64,000 bases of DNA from Actinomycetota bacterium (GTDB lineage: Bacteria > Actinomycetota > Acidimicrobiia > Acidimicrobiales > Ilumatobacteraceae): contig SXUP01000042.1 of assembly GCA_005790505.1 (NCBI GenBank), forward strand, positions 62,001-126,000, in the 5' to 3' direction. A program made the translations under genes and the position numbers. Below, in pieces: positions 51,706-60,084 of this stretch. Numbering within the stretch: the first letter of the stretch is position 1; the number at the start of each line of letters is the position of its first letter. The notes beneath the pieces were generated by a model. That model searched no databases and was not told the DNA's origin. It saw only the letters and a program-made list of their open reading frames with translations.

Positions 51706-52202
51706 CATCAATGTTTTATCAGAAACTCAAGTCGTGGCCAGTGTGGATGTTCATGGGTTTTCTGGCGGTTGCTCTATTGGCGGTCGGGGCTGGTCGGCAA
51801 TCTGGGCCACTCACTCAAGAAGACCGTATTGACAACATCAATCAGCGGCTTGCATGTCCAACTTGTGATGGTGAAAGTGTCTACGTATCTCAAGCGCCAG
51901 CTGCTCAAAACATTCGCAATGAAGTCGCTCGCCAAGTGGCAAGTGGTCAACGCACAGACGATGAAGTCGTGGCTTATGTCGAAAATAGTTTTGGTGGACA
52001 AGTGCTTCTGGTGCCCCGAGCAACAGGTTTGGATATCCTTGTCTGGGTTCTTCCAATTGCGGCGTTGGTTTGTTGCACTGCCGGATTAGCGCTCACGTTT
52101 CGGCGCTGGAAGCGCGAGCAGGGCGGGCAAGCAACAGATGCTGACCGAATTCTTGTGGCACAATTGTTAGAACTTGACACTCATAATACGGACACCTTGT
52201 GA
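51702..52202 (+). CDS. ccmH: Cytochrome c maturation protein CcmH
   Basis: 166 residues with one N-terminal and one C-terminal membrane segment. The redox motif is LACPTCDG (RCxxC-like) followed by the three-helix bundle region (AAQNIRNEVARQVASGQ, YVENSFG). It passes electrons to or holds apocytochrome thiols. Overlaps ccmG and ccmI by 4 bases each. Confidence 0.9.
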   Translation: MTSMFYQKLKSWPVWMFMGFLAVALLAVGAGRQSGPLTQEDRIDNINQRLACPTCDGESVYVSQAPAAQNIRNEVARQVASGQRTDDEVVAYVENSFGGQVLLVPRATGLDILVWVLPIAALVCCTAGLALTFRRWKREQGGQATDADRILVAQLLELDTHNTDTL

Positions 52203-52942
52203 AGCCAGACAGTCAGGCCCAAGACCAGGCAAGGCGTGAAGAGCAGGCATTTTTGTTGCAGTCGCTTCGGGATCTTGAGCGTGAGTATCTTGCAGGCGAC
52301 ATCGACGAAATTGACTATCAGACATTAAAATCTGGCTACATTTCTCGTGCCGCCGAAACCACTCGCGCTATAGAAAATACAGTTGATAAAATTCGAAAAG
52401 AATCCCCCCGTCGGATGCTTCGTTCAATTGTTACTGTTTCGTTGATTCTCGTGATTGCGCTGGGCGCAGGTTACTTGGTCGCCAAACAATCAGGCCAACG
52501 CTTGCCGGGTCAAAATATTACGGGGGGAACTCCCGAGAGCAGGTCTGCCATCCTTTCTCAAGCACGCGCCGTGAATCTGAGTGACCCAGTGCAAGCGATT
52601 CAGTTGTACTCAGGTGTGCTCAAAATTGAGCCAGACAATGTTGAGGCGTTGACCTATCGATCATGGCTGTTGGCTTTGGCCGCAAATAGTGCGTCAAGCA
52701 ACGTGCGCGACACAGCAATGGCAACCGCGGTGCAAGATTTAGTAACGGCAACAAGAATTGACCCCTCGTATCCTGATGCGTGGTGTTTTCTAGGGATTGT
52801 TGAATTTCGTTTTCTTGATAATGCCACGGTGGCTCAACCATCCCTCGAGAAATGCCAGGCCCAAAATCCACCACGAGAGGTTGCATCATATGTTGATGCC
52901 ATTGTGCGACAGGTCAACGACGCAGTATCTGAAAAAAAATAA
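52199..52942 (+). CDS. ccmI: CcmI-like apocytochrome chaperone
   Basis: 247 residues. The N-terminal part has the CcmI pattern LRDLEREYLAGDIDEIDY before a membrane segment (about 77-98), and the C-terminal part has TPR-like repeats (AIQLYSGVLKIEPDNVEALTYRSWLL, ATRIDPSYPDAW). CcmI binds apocytochrome C-termini. Only one membrane segment is seen, against two in proteobacterial CcmI. GTG start coupled to ccmH; last gene of the operon. Confidence 0.82.
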   Translation: MKPDSQAQDQARREEQAFLLQSLRDLEREYLAGDIDEIDYQTLKSGYISRAAETTRAIENTVDKIRKESPRRMLRSIVTVSLILVIALGAGYLVAKQSGQRLPGQNITGGTPESRSAILSQARAVNLSDPVQAIQLYSGVLKIEPDNVEALTYRSWLLALAANSASSNVRDTAMATAVQDLVTATRIDPSYPDAWCFLGIVEFRFLDNATVAQPSLEKCQAQNPPREVASYVDAIVRQVNDAVSEKK

Positions 52943-53413
52943 TTACGAGGTGAGTACTTTTGGTGGGGATAAGCACTCAGCACTTACAAACTGCGATCTG
53001 TCCCTGTGCAGGATGTAAATTCCTGCTTTGCGTGAGTCAGTAGGTGTTGTCATTTTCAGTCCGCGCCGAATCAGTGCCTGCACTGCATTGGGGATGACAT
53101 CACCATGGCTACATAAAACGGAGTTCTCCTCGACGGCGTTAAGCAGGGCGATGGTTTCTTCGAAGTTCGCTCCCTCGGCGAGTTGGCTGACAATGTTTAC
53201 TGTTAGTCCACAATGCTTCGCAATGGGTTCGACAGTCTGAATGCAGCGCAGGAACGGACTGGAATAAATAGCCGGTGGCAGATGTTTTGACAGTGTTTCT
53301 ACCAGTAGTTGGGATTGCTCAAGCCCCGCACTTGTAAGGGGTCGATCGAAGTCTTCTCCGTCCCATCTCGAGCGACTTCCTGCTTTGGCATGACGAATAA
53401 GGAAAACGGGCAC
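52943..53413 (-). CDS. SixA-like histidine phosphatase
   Basis: 156-residue phosphoglycerate-mutase-fold phosphatase. The active-site motif is LIRHAKAG, with a second Arg in SSPFLRCIQT and the catalytic His in CSHGDVIP. SixA proteins remove phosphate from phosphohistidine or small molecules (including Nudix partners). Convergent with ccmI with no gap; divergent from the sulfite-oxidase-like gene. Confidence 0.87.
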   Translation of the reverse strand: MPVFLIRHAKAGSRSRWDGEDFDRPLTSAGLEQSQLLVETLSKHLPPAIYSSPFLRCIQTVEPIAKHCGLTVNIVSQLAEGANFEETIALLNAVEENSVLCSHGDVIPNAVQALIRRGLKMTTPTDSRKAGIYILHRDRSQFVSAECLSPPKVLTS

Positions 53414-53471
53414 GGTTCAAACCGTAGCAACAGAGTTAGTCAAAGTCATAAAAATAGGGCAGACTCAGGGT

Positions 53472-54083
53472 GTGGGATTTTTCGATCGAAATCGTCAAGA
53501 TGTTGAATCTAAGGGGTTTGATCCCGCACGCTTGCCGCCTGGCCAGTATCTGACCGATAGGTTTCCGGTCTTACATGTTGGCGATGTTCCGACATACGCC
53601 GAGGGGGAGTGGAATCTTTCAATTTCAGGCCTCGTTGATAACCCATACACGCTCACCTTTGAACAATTGACTGCGCTACCTGCGCACACCATTACAACAG
53701 ACATTCATTGCGTCACGAAGTGGTCAAAGTTCGACACGGGCTGGACAGGGGTTCGCGTTCGGGACTTGCTGCAAAACGCAGGAGTGTCAAGCGAGGCGAC
53801 TCATTTTATGGGACACGCAGAGTACGGCTATACGGCCAACTTGCCTTTACAAGATGTTATGGGTGATAACGCACTTGTTGTCTATGCCTTTGAAGGTGAA
53901 CCAATCGAGCCAATCCATGGTGGTCCCGTCAGACTTTTGGTTCCGCATTTGTATTTTTGGAAATCACCAAAATGGCTGAGGGGACTAGAACTAATTGCGA
54001 ATGACAAACCTGGCTTCTGGGAGCGCAACGGATACCACATGTACGGCGATCCATTTCTAGAGCAACGTTTTTGGGGTGACTAG
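53472..54083 (+). CDS. Sulfite-oxidase-like molybdopterin oxidoreductase
   Basis: 203 residues, a single oxidoreductase molybdopterin-binding domain. The molybdenum-ligand Cys is in DIHCVTKWS; other blocks are WNLSISGLVDNP, TGVRVRDLL, GPVRLLVPHLYFWKSPKW. No signal peptide or Tat motif, so cytosolic, unlike MsrP. GTG start. The C-terminal dimerisation domain of true sulfite oxidases is absent. Substrate unknown; convergent with the SufR-like gene. Confidence 0.87.
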   Translation: MGFFDRNRQDVESKGFDPARLPPGQYLTDRFPVLHVGDVPTYAEGEWNLSISGLVDNPYTLTFEQLTALPAHTITTDIHCVTKWSKFDTGWTGVRVRDLLQNAGVSSEATHFMGHAEYGYTANLPLQDVMGDNALVVYAFEGEPIEPIHGGPVRLLVPHLYFWKSPKWLRGLELIANDKPGFWERNGYHMYGDPFLEQRFWGD

Positions 54084-54097
54084 AGAAAAGTTTTTCG

Positions 54098-54829
54098 CTA
54101 GACGGTCGTGGTGCAAAATGTGTCACCCTGAGGCAATGAGCCAACTGTTGACGGATCAGTGTCGCCATACAGTGCGCTGAGCATGCCTTTGACCATGCCG
54201 CGATCAACAGCACAGACCACCGGATTTTCAATCGCCACATCCCCAAACGGACAATGGCTTGTCACGATTCGAAGTTGGTTGTTTCGATTATCTGCGTGTG
54301 CTGCGAAGCCGTGTGCAGTAAGCGCATCAGCAACTGCTTGCATTGCGGAACGCAAAGATTTTTGACCTGCAGCAAAATCATGGCCGGCTAATCCCGCAGC
54401 CATCGCCTTTCCGTATTCTTGGCCGACTTCTTCGGCGATTGTTTGAGCGATGCCAGTCGGAAGCGCAGCGAGTGCTTTCCCAAGAAGCGACAACACCAAG
54501 TCGTCGCTCCGCACTGGAAAGTCCAAAACATCTCCAGCAGAAGCTGCTCGGTAGCGCTTAGACGGGCGCCCTGCCCCCCCGTTTTCGGCGCGTTCAACAG
54601 CAATGTCTAAGTATCCACCTGCTGACAATTTGTCCAGATGGTGGCGCGCCACATTGGGATGCAGATCAAACTTTTCTGCCACCTGAGAGGCGGTGGAACC
54701 GTTAAGTGCTTCGCGCACGAATAAGTAGACAGCGCGACGCGTTGGGTCACCAAAAGCAGAGGTAATCGCCGAGACCGTGGCATTAAAAGACCTCGGAGTC
54801 TTAACAGGGGTGGTCGTTGCTTCGGTCAC
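54098..54829 (-). CDS. sufR: SufR-like Fe-S-binding transcription repressor
   Basis: 243 residues with an N-terminal winged helix-turn-helix (FGDPTRRAVYLFV, SQVAEKFDLHPNVARHHLDKL) and a C-terminal cysteine set (SHCPFG..NPVVCAVD, C-x12-C, and a Cys six residues from the end) as in SufR, which represses suf genes when it carries a 4Fe-4S cluster. It is divergent from mrp, 73 bases apart, so mrp may be its target. Not adjacent to suf genes in this window. The symbol is by family resemblance. Confidence 0.78.
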   Translation of the reverse strand: MTEATTTPVKTPRSFNATVSAITSAFGDPTRRAVYLFVREALNGSTASQVAEKFDLHPNVARHHLDKLSAGGYLDIAVERAENGGAGRPSKRYRAASAGDVLDFPVRSDDLVLSLLGKALAALPTGIAQTIAEEVGQEYGKAMAAGLAGHDFAAGQKSLRSAMQAVADALTAHGFAAHADNRNNQLRIVTSHCPFGDVAIENPVVCAVDRGMVKGMLSALYGDTDPSTVGSLPQGDTFCTTTV

Positions 54830-54902
54830 GCCGTTATTGTACCTATAGCGGTCATGCTAAATGCTTGTCGCTAACCCCCAAATCCCCCCATCTGGAGACC
54901 CC

Positions 54903-56045
54903 ATGAGCACGACAACCGCCGAACAAGTGATTGAAGCACTTCGACCAGTCGAAGACCCTGAACTGCATCGGTCCATCGTCGATCTCGGAATGGTTCGCGA
55001 TGTGGTGGTTGATGGGTCAACTGTGACGCTCACAGTAGTGCTGACTATTCCTGGGTGTCCATTGCGCAATGAAATCCAGAGCCGAGTTGATGGCGCAATA
55101 TTGCCACTCGCAGGGATCAGTTCTGTCAATCTCAATTTTGGTGTGATGACTGATGCAGAGCGAGAAAATGTTCGTCGCATGGTGCACGGAGATGCTGCTG
55201 CGTCAGCCGGAACGAATCCCAAGCAAGGTCATTCCGAGGGTAGAACGATTCCCTTTGCTCAACTCGGGAGCAAGACGCGCCCGATTTTGATTGCTTCCGG
55301 TAAAGGCGGTGTCGGAAAAAGTAGTGTCACAACCAATCTTGCAGTTGCGCTAGCCGCGCGTGGACATAGTGTCGGAGTCGTTGACGCAGACATCTATGGT
55401 TTTTCGATTCCGCGAATGCTCGGAACAGATCGTGATCCTGTAGCAATTGATCAAATGTTATTGCCACCAGAAGCCTGGGGTGTGCGTTGTATCAGTATTG
55501 GATATTTTGTTCCCGAAGGGCAAGCAGTTATTTGGCGGGGACCGATGCTGCACAAAGCGTTAGAACAATTTCTGACTGACGTGTTTTGGGACGAACCCGA
55601 CTACCTGCTCATTGACATGCCGCCAGGCACCGGCGACATTGCGCTTAGTCTTAGTCAATATCTGCCACGAGCGGAAGTTTTCATCGTCACGACTCCCCAA
55701 GAGGCTGCTCAAAAAGTGGCGCGAATGTCAGCACTGATGGCACAAAAAGTGAACCTACCGGTGAAGGGAATAATTGAGAATATGTCATGGTTTACCGGTG
55801 ATGACGGCAAAAGATATGAACTTTTCGGATCGGGCGGGGGCCAGGCTCTTGCTGATGAGTTGGGCGTTCCGCTGTTGGCGCAGATTCCATTTGTGGCGCA
55901 GTTGCGTGAAGGTGGAGACAACGGTCGCCCGATTGCAGCCGTGGCCCCTGAGTCCCCCGTAGGGGCTGCTTTTTTTGCTCTTGCGGAGCGCGTCGAAGAA
56001 TTAAGGCCAAAGAAATTGTTTAGCAAGAGTCTTAAACTGGTCTGA
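54903..56045 (+). CDS. mrp: Mrp/NBP35 P-loop ATPase, Fe-S carrier family
   Basis: 380 residues: N-terminal DUF59/MIP18 domain (about 5-85; VEDPELHRSIVDLGMV), then the ATPase with deviant Walker A SGKGGVGKSS near residue 137 and VDADIYGFSIPRML. The position that carries the CxxC cluster-binding pair in ApbC/Mrp of E. coli reads WFTGDDGKRYELFG, so both cysteines are missing. ATG 54903 follows GGAG. It may be an ATPase without intrinsic cluster binding, or use a partner. Confidence 0.88.
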   Translation: MSTTTAEQVIEALRPVEDPELHRSIVDLGMVRDVVVDGSTVTLTVVLTIPGCPLRNEIQSRVDGAILPLAGISSVNLNFGVMTDAERENVRRMVHGDAAASAGTNPKQGHSEGRTIPFAQLGSKTRPILIASGKGGVGKSSVTTNLAVALAARGHSVGVVDADIYGFSIPRMLGTDRDPVAIDQMLLPPEAWGVRCISIGYFVPEGQAVIWRGPMLHKALEQFLTDVFWDEPDYLLIDMPPGTGDIALSLSQYLPRAEVFIVTTPQEAAQKVARMSALMAQKVNLPVKGIIENMSWFTGDDGKRYELFGSGGGQALADELGVPLLAQIPFVAQLREGGDNGRPIAAVAPESPVGAAFFALAERVEELRPKKLFSKSLKLV

Positions 56046-56085
56046 CGGCTACGGTCAGTAACCAAAGTTCAACAGGAGGAAAAAC

Positions 56086-56322
56086 GTGGACGTACGTATT
56101 GGAGTTACACAGGCAACGCGAGAGATCTCAATTGAACTTGAAGACGATGCAGCAACACGCAAAAAAGTAAAGACCGCGGTTGAGGCTGCTCTTTCTGGTG
56201 CCTCTGACACATTGTGGATTACGGATAAACGAGGCCGCGATATCGGCATTACTGCAGCCAAAATTGCCTATGTAGAAATCGGCTCTGCTGATGCCGACAG
56301 GCGTATCGGCTTTGGGGGCTGA
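56086..56322 (+). CDS. DUF3107 family protein
   Basis: Small cytosolic protein of 78 residues of the actinobacterial DUF3107 family (start VDVRIGVTQATREISIEL, ending YVEIGSADADRRIGFG). GTG start with a very strong AGGAGG 8 bases upstream, suggesting high expression. Function unknown. Its restriction to actinobacteria supports the taxonomic reading. Confidence 0.88.
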   Translation: MDVRIGVTQATREISIELEDDAATRKKVKTAVEAALSGASDTLWITDKRGRDIGITAAKIAYVEIGSADADRRIGFGG

Positions 56323-56389
56323 TTCAATAATTGACCCATTGCCCTAGCCTTCGTTAGTCCATAGGGCAGACTTCTCCTGAGGACTTCTG

Positions 56390-57892
56390 ATGGCAACAAT
56401 CGCTGAACTGGCAAAACTACACACCGAGTTCTCCAGAGAGCAGGTCGCTCATTTGCAAGCGCTTGCCGGAGAATGGGGCATGTTGGCAGACTTGTGCTTT
56501 GCCGACATGTTGTTGTACGTGCCAACTACTGATGAGACGTGGCTGGTGATCGCTCAAGTGCGAGCCGCCACCGGGCAAACACTTTATTTGGTCGACTGGG
56601 TTGGGGCCTCTGCCAATTACTCGGAGCGTCCACTTTTGGCACAGGCATTTCAATCGGGCGAAATCATCGAAGGAGAAATTGCAGTTGAAGGCATGTCTGA
56701 CACGTGCCGGATGATGGCCATCCCAGTGCGCTATGACGGCGCAACAATCGCTGTGCTGACTCGCGAATGGAACACACAAAGCAGTCGTCAGCCAGGTGAG
56801 TTGGAACGCACATATCTGGAAATATTCCAGCGTTTTGCCCACATGATTATGCTCGGTGAATTTCCGTTTGAAGGTCGTGTGGCTGATGGCAGCGTGGCAC
56901 CACGGGTAGGGGACGGCGCGGTCGTTCTTGATGCCGAAACGCGAGTTCGGTATGCGTCACCAAACGCAACATCTGCTCTTCATCGCGTCGGCATCAGCGC
57001 CAATGCAGTTGGTCAGACGCTTGCGGAGTTGGGCATGATTGATAGTCCAGTGCGACAGGCTTTCGAGCGCCAGGAGCCCGTTGTAGAGGAGTTCGAGCAA
57101 ACTTCTGATGTGACACTGCTTACTCGATGTATTCCCATTCTCGACAGGGTTGATGGCGTGCCCGTGGTGACTGGAGCCGTAATGCTGTTGCGCGATGTGA
57201 CAGAGTTGCGTCGTCGTGATCGATTGTTGTTGTCAAAAGATGCGACAATTCGTGAAATTCATCATAGAGTCAAAAACAATCTGCAAACTATTTCGGCGTT
57301 GCTCCGATTACAGGGGAGGCGATTGGAGTCAGATGAAGCAAAAGCTGCAGTCGCCGAATCAGTGCGTCGCATTCGGACAATTGCGTTGGTTCATGAAACT
57401 TTGTCACGAGAGCCAGGTGACGATGTAGCTTTTATCGAAATCGTCCGACCACTTGTGCGTCTCGTTGAAGAAGGTTTACAGTCACCAGATCGCCCCGTAA
57501 GGTTTGTTGTCCACGGTGACGGGGGTCGCTTGCCTGCAAATGTTGCAACGCCGTTATCAGTGGTGTTGACAGAATTGCTTCAAAATGCGATTGATCACGG
57601 CTTTCCCGAAGGAGAAGGTGGTGGCACAGTTGCGGTGCAACTTGAATCTGACAATGAATATCTCAACATCACGGTTGTTGACGACGGCCGGGGAATCGAC
57701 CCTGACTTTGACCTTTCCACTGCGACGGGGCTCGGGCTATCCATTGTTAGAACTCTCGTGACCACAGAATTGGCAGGAACCATCGATATGCGAGTGCCTA
57801 CGGCGCAAGAACTAGAAACAGTCGAACTTTTATTGCGCCCTGGCTACACCGGAACCGTAATTGAACTTCGGGTCCCATTAATTGGGGAGTAG
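56390..57892 (+). CDS. pdtaS: PdtaS-type sensor histidine kinase
   Basis: 500 residues: N-terminal PdtaS-type GAF domain (1-150), PAS-like domain (about 165-270), HisKA_2 dimerisation helix with the phosphoacceptor region REIHHRVKNNLQT near 288-300, and HATPase (385-495; LTELLQNAIDHGF, DDGRGID, GLGLSIV). No membrane segment, hence a cytosolic sensor. In mycobacteria PdtaS signals to the RNA-binding antiterminator PdtaR, which is not in this window. Convergent with whiB. Confidence 0.9.
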   Translation: MATIAELAKLHTEFSREQVAHLQALAGEWGMLADLCFADMLLYVPTTDETWLVIAQVRAATGQTLYLVDWVGASANYSERPLLAQAFQSGEIIEGEIAVEGMSDTCRMMAIPVRYDGATIAVLTREWNTQSSRQPGELERTYLEIFQRFAHMIMLGEFPFEGRVADGSVAPRVGDGAVVLDAETRVRYASPNATSALHRVGISANAVGQTLAELGMIDSPVRQAFERQEPVVEEFEQTSDVTLLTRCIPILDRVDGVPVVTGAVMLLRDVTELRRRDRLLLSKDATIREIHHRVKNNLQTISALLRLQGRRLESDEAKAAVAESVRRIRTIALVHETLSREPGDDVAFIEIVRPLVRLVEEGLQSPDRPVRFVVHGDGGRLPANVATPLSVVLTELLQNAIDHGFPEGEGGGTVAVQLESDNEYLNITVVDDGRGIDPDFDLSTATGLGLSIVRTLVTTELAGTIDMRVPTAQELETVELLLRPGYTGTVIELRVPLIGE

Positions 57893-57896
57893 GGCT

Positions 57897-58196
57897 TCAG
57901 CCAGCGCGAGAGATACGCCGTTGGGAGGCAATATCGCGTCGAAGTTGTCGACGTTCTTCTTCGGAAGTTCCACCCCAGATGCCGGTGTCTTGATTTGTTT
58001 CAATTGCAAATTCAAGACAATCAACTGAAACTGGACACTCACTACAAACGCTCTTGGCTCGAGAAATTTGTAGCAGCGCTTGTCCTGTAGTGCCGATGGG
58101 AAAAAATAATTCAGGATCTGTATCTCTGCATATCGCACCGTCACGCCATGTGTAATCGGCACTTCCAAGAGCGAGGCTAGACGCGAGGATTGACAC
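57897..58196 (-). CDS. whiB1: WhiB1-type Fe-S regulator
   Basis: 99 residues from GTG 58196, chosen because AAGGAA lies 6 bases upstream; the frame is open to 58316 but the extension has no WhiB features. The 4Fe-4S ligands are AICRDTD, SVCSECP and DCLEFA; the turn is GIWGGTSEEERRQL, followed by a basic tail (RRDIASQRRISR). WhiB proteins bind the primary sigma factor and respond to NO/O2. Actinobacteria-specific. A 5-bp hairpin (58247-58260) lies in its upstream region. Confidence 0.88.
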   Translation of the reverse strand: MSILASSLALGSADYTWRDGAICRDTDPELFFPIGTTGQALLQISRAKSVCSECPVSVDCLEFAIETNQDTGIWGGTSEEERRQLRRDIASQRRISRAG

Positions 58197-58396
58197 GTCG
58201 GGTTCCTTTGCTGGGTTAAGGATGCAATGCATCGGTGGATAAGTCGCGTGGTTCCCCACGAGTGCAAACGCTATGGGGAAACCAGCGGTATCGCAAGGGG
58301 GAGGGCATAGTTCCATGCGTGTATTTTATTTTTATTTTGACCGCTTTTGCTTAAAGACTGATAGGGGCGCAGCGTTCGTGTGCTAACACTTCGGGC

Positions 58397-59116
58397 GTGC
58401 CACAATCCCCATTGAGCCTCAAACACACGCAGGTTATTGCTCACCGTGGGGCATCTCGGGCTGAACTCGAAAACACACTCGCTGCCTTTGAGAAAGCAGT
58501 AAGCATGGGCGCACATGCAGTTGAACTTGATGTTCGTTTGTCGCTAGATGGAGTCATGGTGGTGCACCACGATGCCAAAATCAAGGACGGTCGGGCCATT
58601 TGCCAGATTGAAGCACGAGAGTTACCTGCGCATATTCCAACACTGGAGCAAGCCTTAGAGGTTTGTGTGGGGTTGTGGGTCAATATTGAAATCAAAAATG
58701 ACCCGAATGAACCAGACTTTGACCCGACGGACAAGCTGGCTGTCTCGGTCGCTGACTTACTGAGAAGGCGTGCTTGGTGCAACCGATGCTTGATCTCCTG
58801 CTTTCGGCGGGAGACCGTTGACGCGATGCATGCACTTTTGCCTGAGGTTGGCACGGCTTGGCTAACCACGGGCGTGCGCGATGTCGACATTGCCGACGTT
58901 GCAGTCGGATTACGCGACTCTGGTCATGTCGCTTTGCATCCGTGGGTCAATCTGTTGACTGAGCATGTAGTTGAGGTTTGTCATGACAATGGTATTGAGG
59001 TCAACACTTGGACATGTGACGATGCCGAGAGGATGCGTCAAATAATTTCATGGGGAGTCGACGGGATCTGCACGAATGTGCCAGACATTGCTCTGGCTGT
59101 CTTGGCCGAGCCGTAA
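58397..59116 (+). CDS. Glycerophosphodiester phosphodiesterase
   Basis: 239-residue TIM-barrel GDPD enzyme that releases glycerol-3-phosphate from glycerophosphodiesters. Motifs are AHRGASRAELENTLAAF, the acidic pair ELDVRLSLDG and the catalytic VVHHDAK; the C-terminus has VNTWTCDD. No signal peptide, so cytosolic (UgpQ-like). GTG start. Divergent from whiB; about 200 bases lie between the starts. Confidence 0.9.
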   Translation: MPQSPLSLKHTQVIAHRGASRAELENTLAAFEKAVSMGAHAVELDVRLSLDGVMVVHHDAKIKDGRAICQIEARELPAHIPTLEQALEVCVGLWVNIEIKNDPNEPDFDPTDKLAVSVADLLRRRAWCNRCLISCFRRETVDAMHALLPEVGTAWLTTGVRDVDIADVAVGLRDSGHVALHPWVNLLTEHVVEVCHDNGIEVNTWTCDDAERMRQIISWGVDGICTNVPDIALAVLAEP

Positions 59117-59170
59117 AAGTCCCAACCAGAAAGCTCCTTGGACAAGCAACCTGATGCTTTGTTCAAAAAC

Positions 59171-60013
59171 TCAAACGCAAAGATTGGTGATACTGCAGAC
59201 GCCTTCAATTGTTGAAATGAGTATGTCTCCGGTGCCCAAGAATTGTGGAGGCTTGCGAGCCACCCCAACGCCGCTTGGCGTTCCGGTATAAATCACATCT
59301 CCAGGAAAAAGTTCGACGATGCTTGACAAGTAGGAGATGAGGTAGTCAACCGGAAAAATAAGGTCATCGGTGAGGGAGTTCTGAACTTCTTGGCCGTTAA
59401 GCAGACATGTCAAGCGCAATGCATCACGATTTGAAAGATTTGCTGAGTCTGTTATCCATGGTCCAAATGGCGCGTATCCCTGGCGGCTTTTACCGAGATT
59501 GAATTGCGGTGGTTGTGTCGCATTTTGAAGCGCGCGATCAGAAATATCTTGGCCAACACAGACTCCTGCCACATGTTCCCAGGCAGACGCAATGTCGATA
59601 TCTCGACCTCCCGTTGCGATAACCACCACAAGTTCTGCTTCCCAGTCAACAGTGGTTTGAGAAATCTGAATGTCTCCGAATGGAGAGTTGATTGCGGACA
59701 CGAATTTAGTGAAAGTAAGTGGTGATGGCGGGATGGTTGCGCCAGTTTCCATGGCGTGGGCGCGGTAATTGAGACCGATTCCAAAGAGTTGTTTTGGACG
59801 TGGCGAGGGCGCGTCGAGTGAAGTTGGGTCAAGTGGCTCACCAGCCTCAGTGATGGAGTTGGCAAATTCACGAAGTTCTGCCCAGCGGGCAAATGCTTGC
59901 ATTGGGTCGCTCGTGAAAAGACCGTTGCTCACCTGTTCTAGGTCGACGCAATGAGTGCCTTTACCAACTACCAATTGAGCGCGGCCCTGATATGTTGCAA
60001 ATCGTAAAACCAA
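59171..60013 (-). CDS. Fumarylacetoacetate hydrolase family protein
   Basis: 280 residues of the FAH superfamily: GIGLNYRAHAMETG, FTKFVSAINSPFG, the metal-binding Glu-Glu in VDWEAELVVVI, and YTGTPSGVG near the end. Members hydrolyse or decarboxylate 2-hydroxy-dienoates or oxopentenoates from ring cleavage. The start appears to be TTG at 60013 with GGGGGT upstream. Divergent from the alpha/beta hydrolase gene. Substrate uncertain. Confidence 0.88.
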   Translation of the reverse strand: MVLRFATYQGRAQLVVGKGTHCVDLEQVSNGLFTSDPMQAFARWAELREFANSITEAGEPLDPTSLDAPSPRPKQLFGIGLNYRAHAMETGATIPPSPLTFTKFVSAINSPFGDIQISQTTVDWEAELVVVIATGGRDIDIASAWEHVAGVCVGQDISDRALQNATQPPQFNLGKSRQGYAPFGPWITDSANLSNRDALRLTCLLNGQEVQNSLTDDLIFPVDYLISYLSSIVELFPGDVIYTGTPSGVGVARKPPQFLGTGDILISTIEGVCSITNLCV

Positions 60014-60084
60014 GGCGTACCCCCAGTACCTTTAAACGCCACCAAAGCCTATATGTTTCTTCCTATGTTATCTTAGGAGACGTA

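Noticed and set aside
56341-56367. Inverted repeat GCCCTA/TAGGGC with a 15-base loop between the DUF3107 and pdtaS genes
   Set aside because: Short arms, long loop and no T-run; too weak for a terminator or operator call.
58247-58260. Small hairpin CGTGG-TTCC-CCACG in the whiB upstream region, considered as a regulatory RNA element
   Set aside because: Five base pairs only and no conserved riboswitch pattern.
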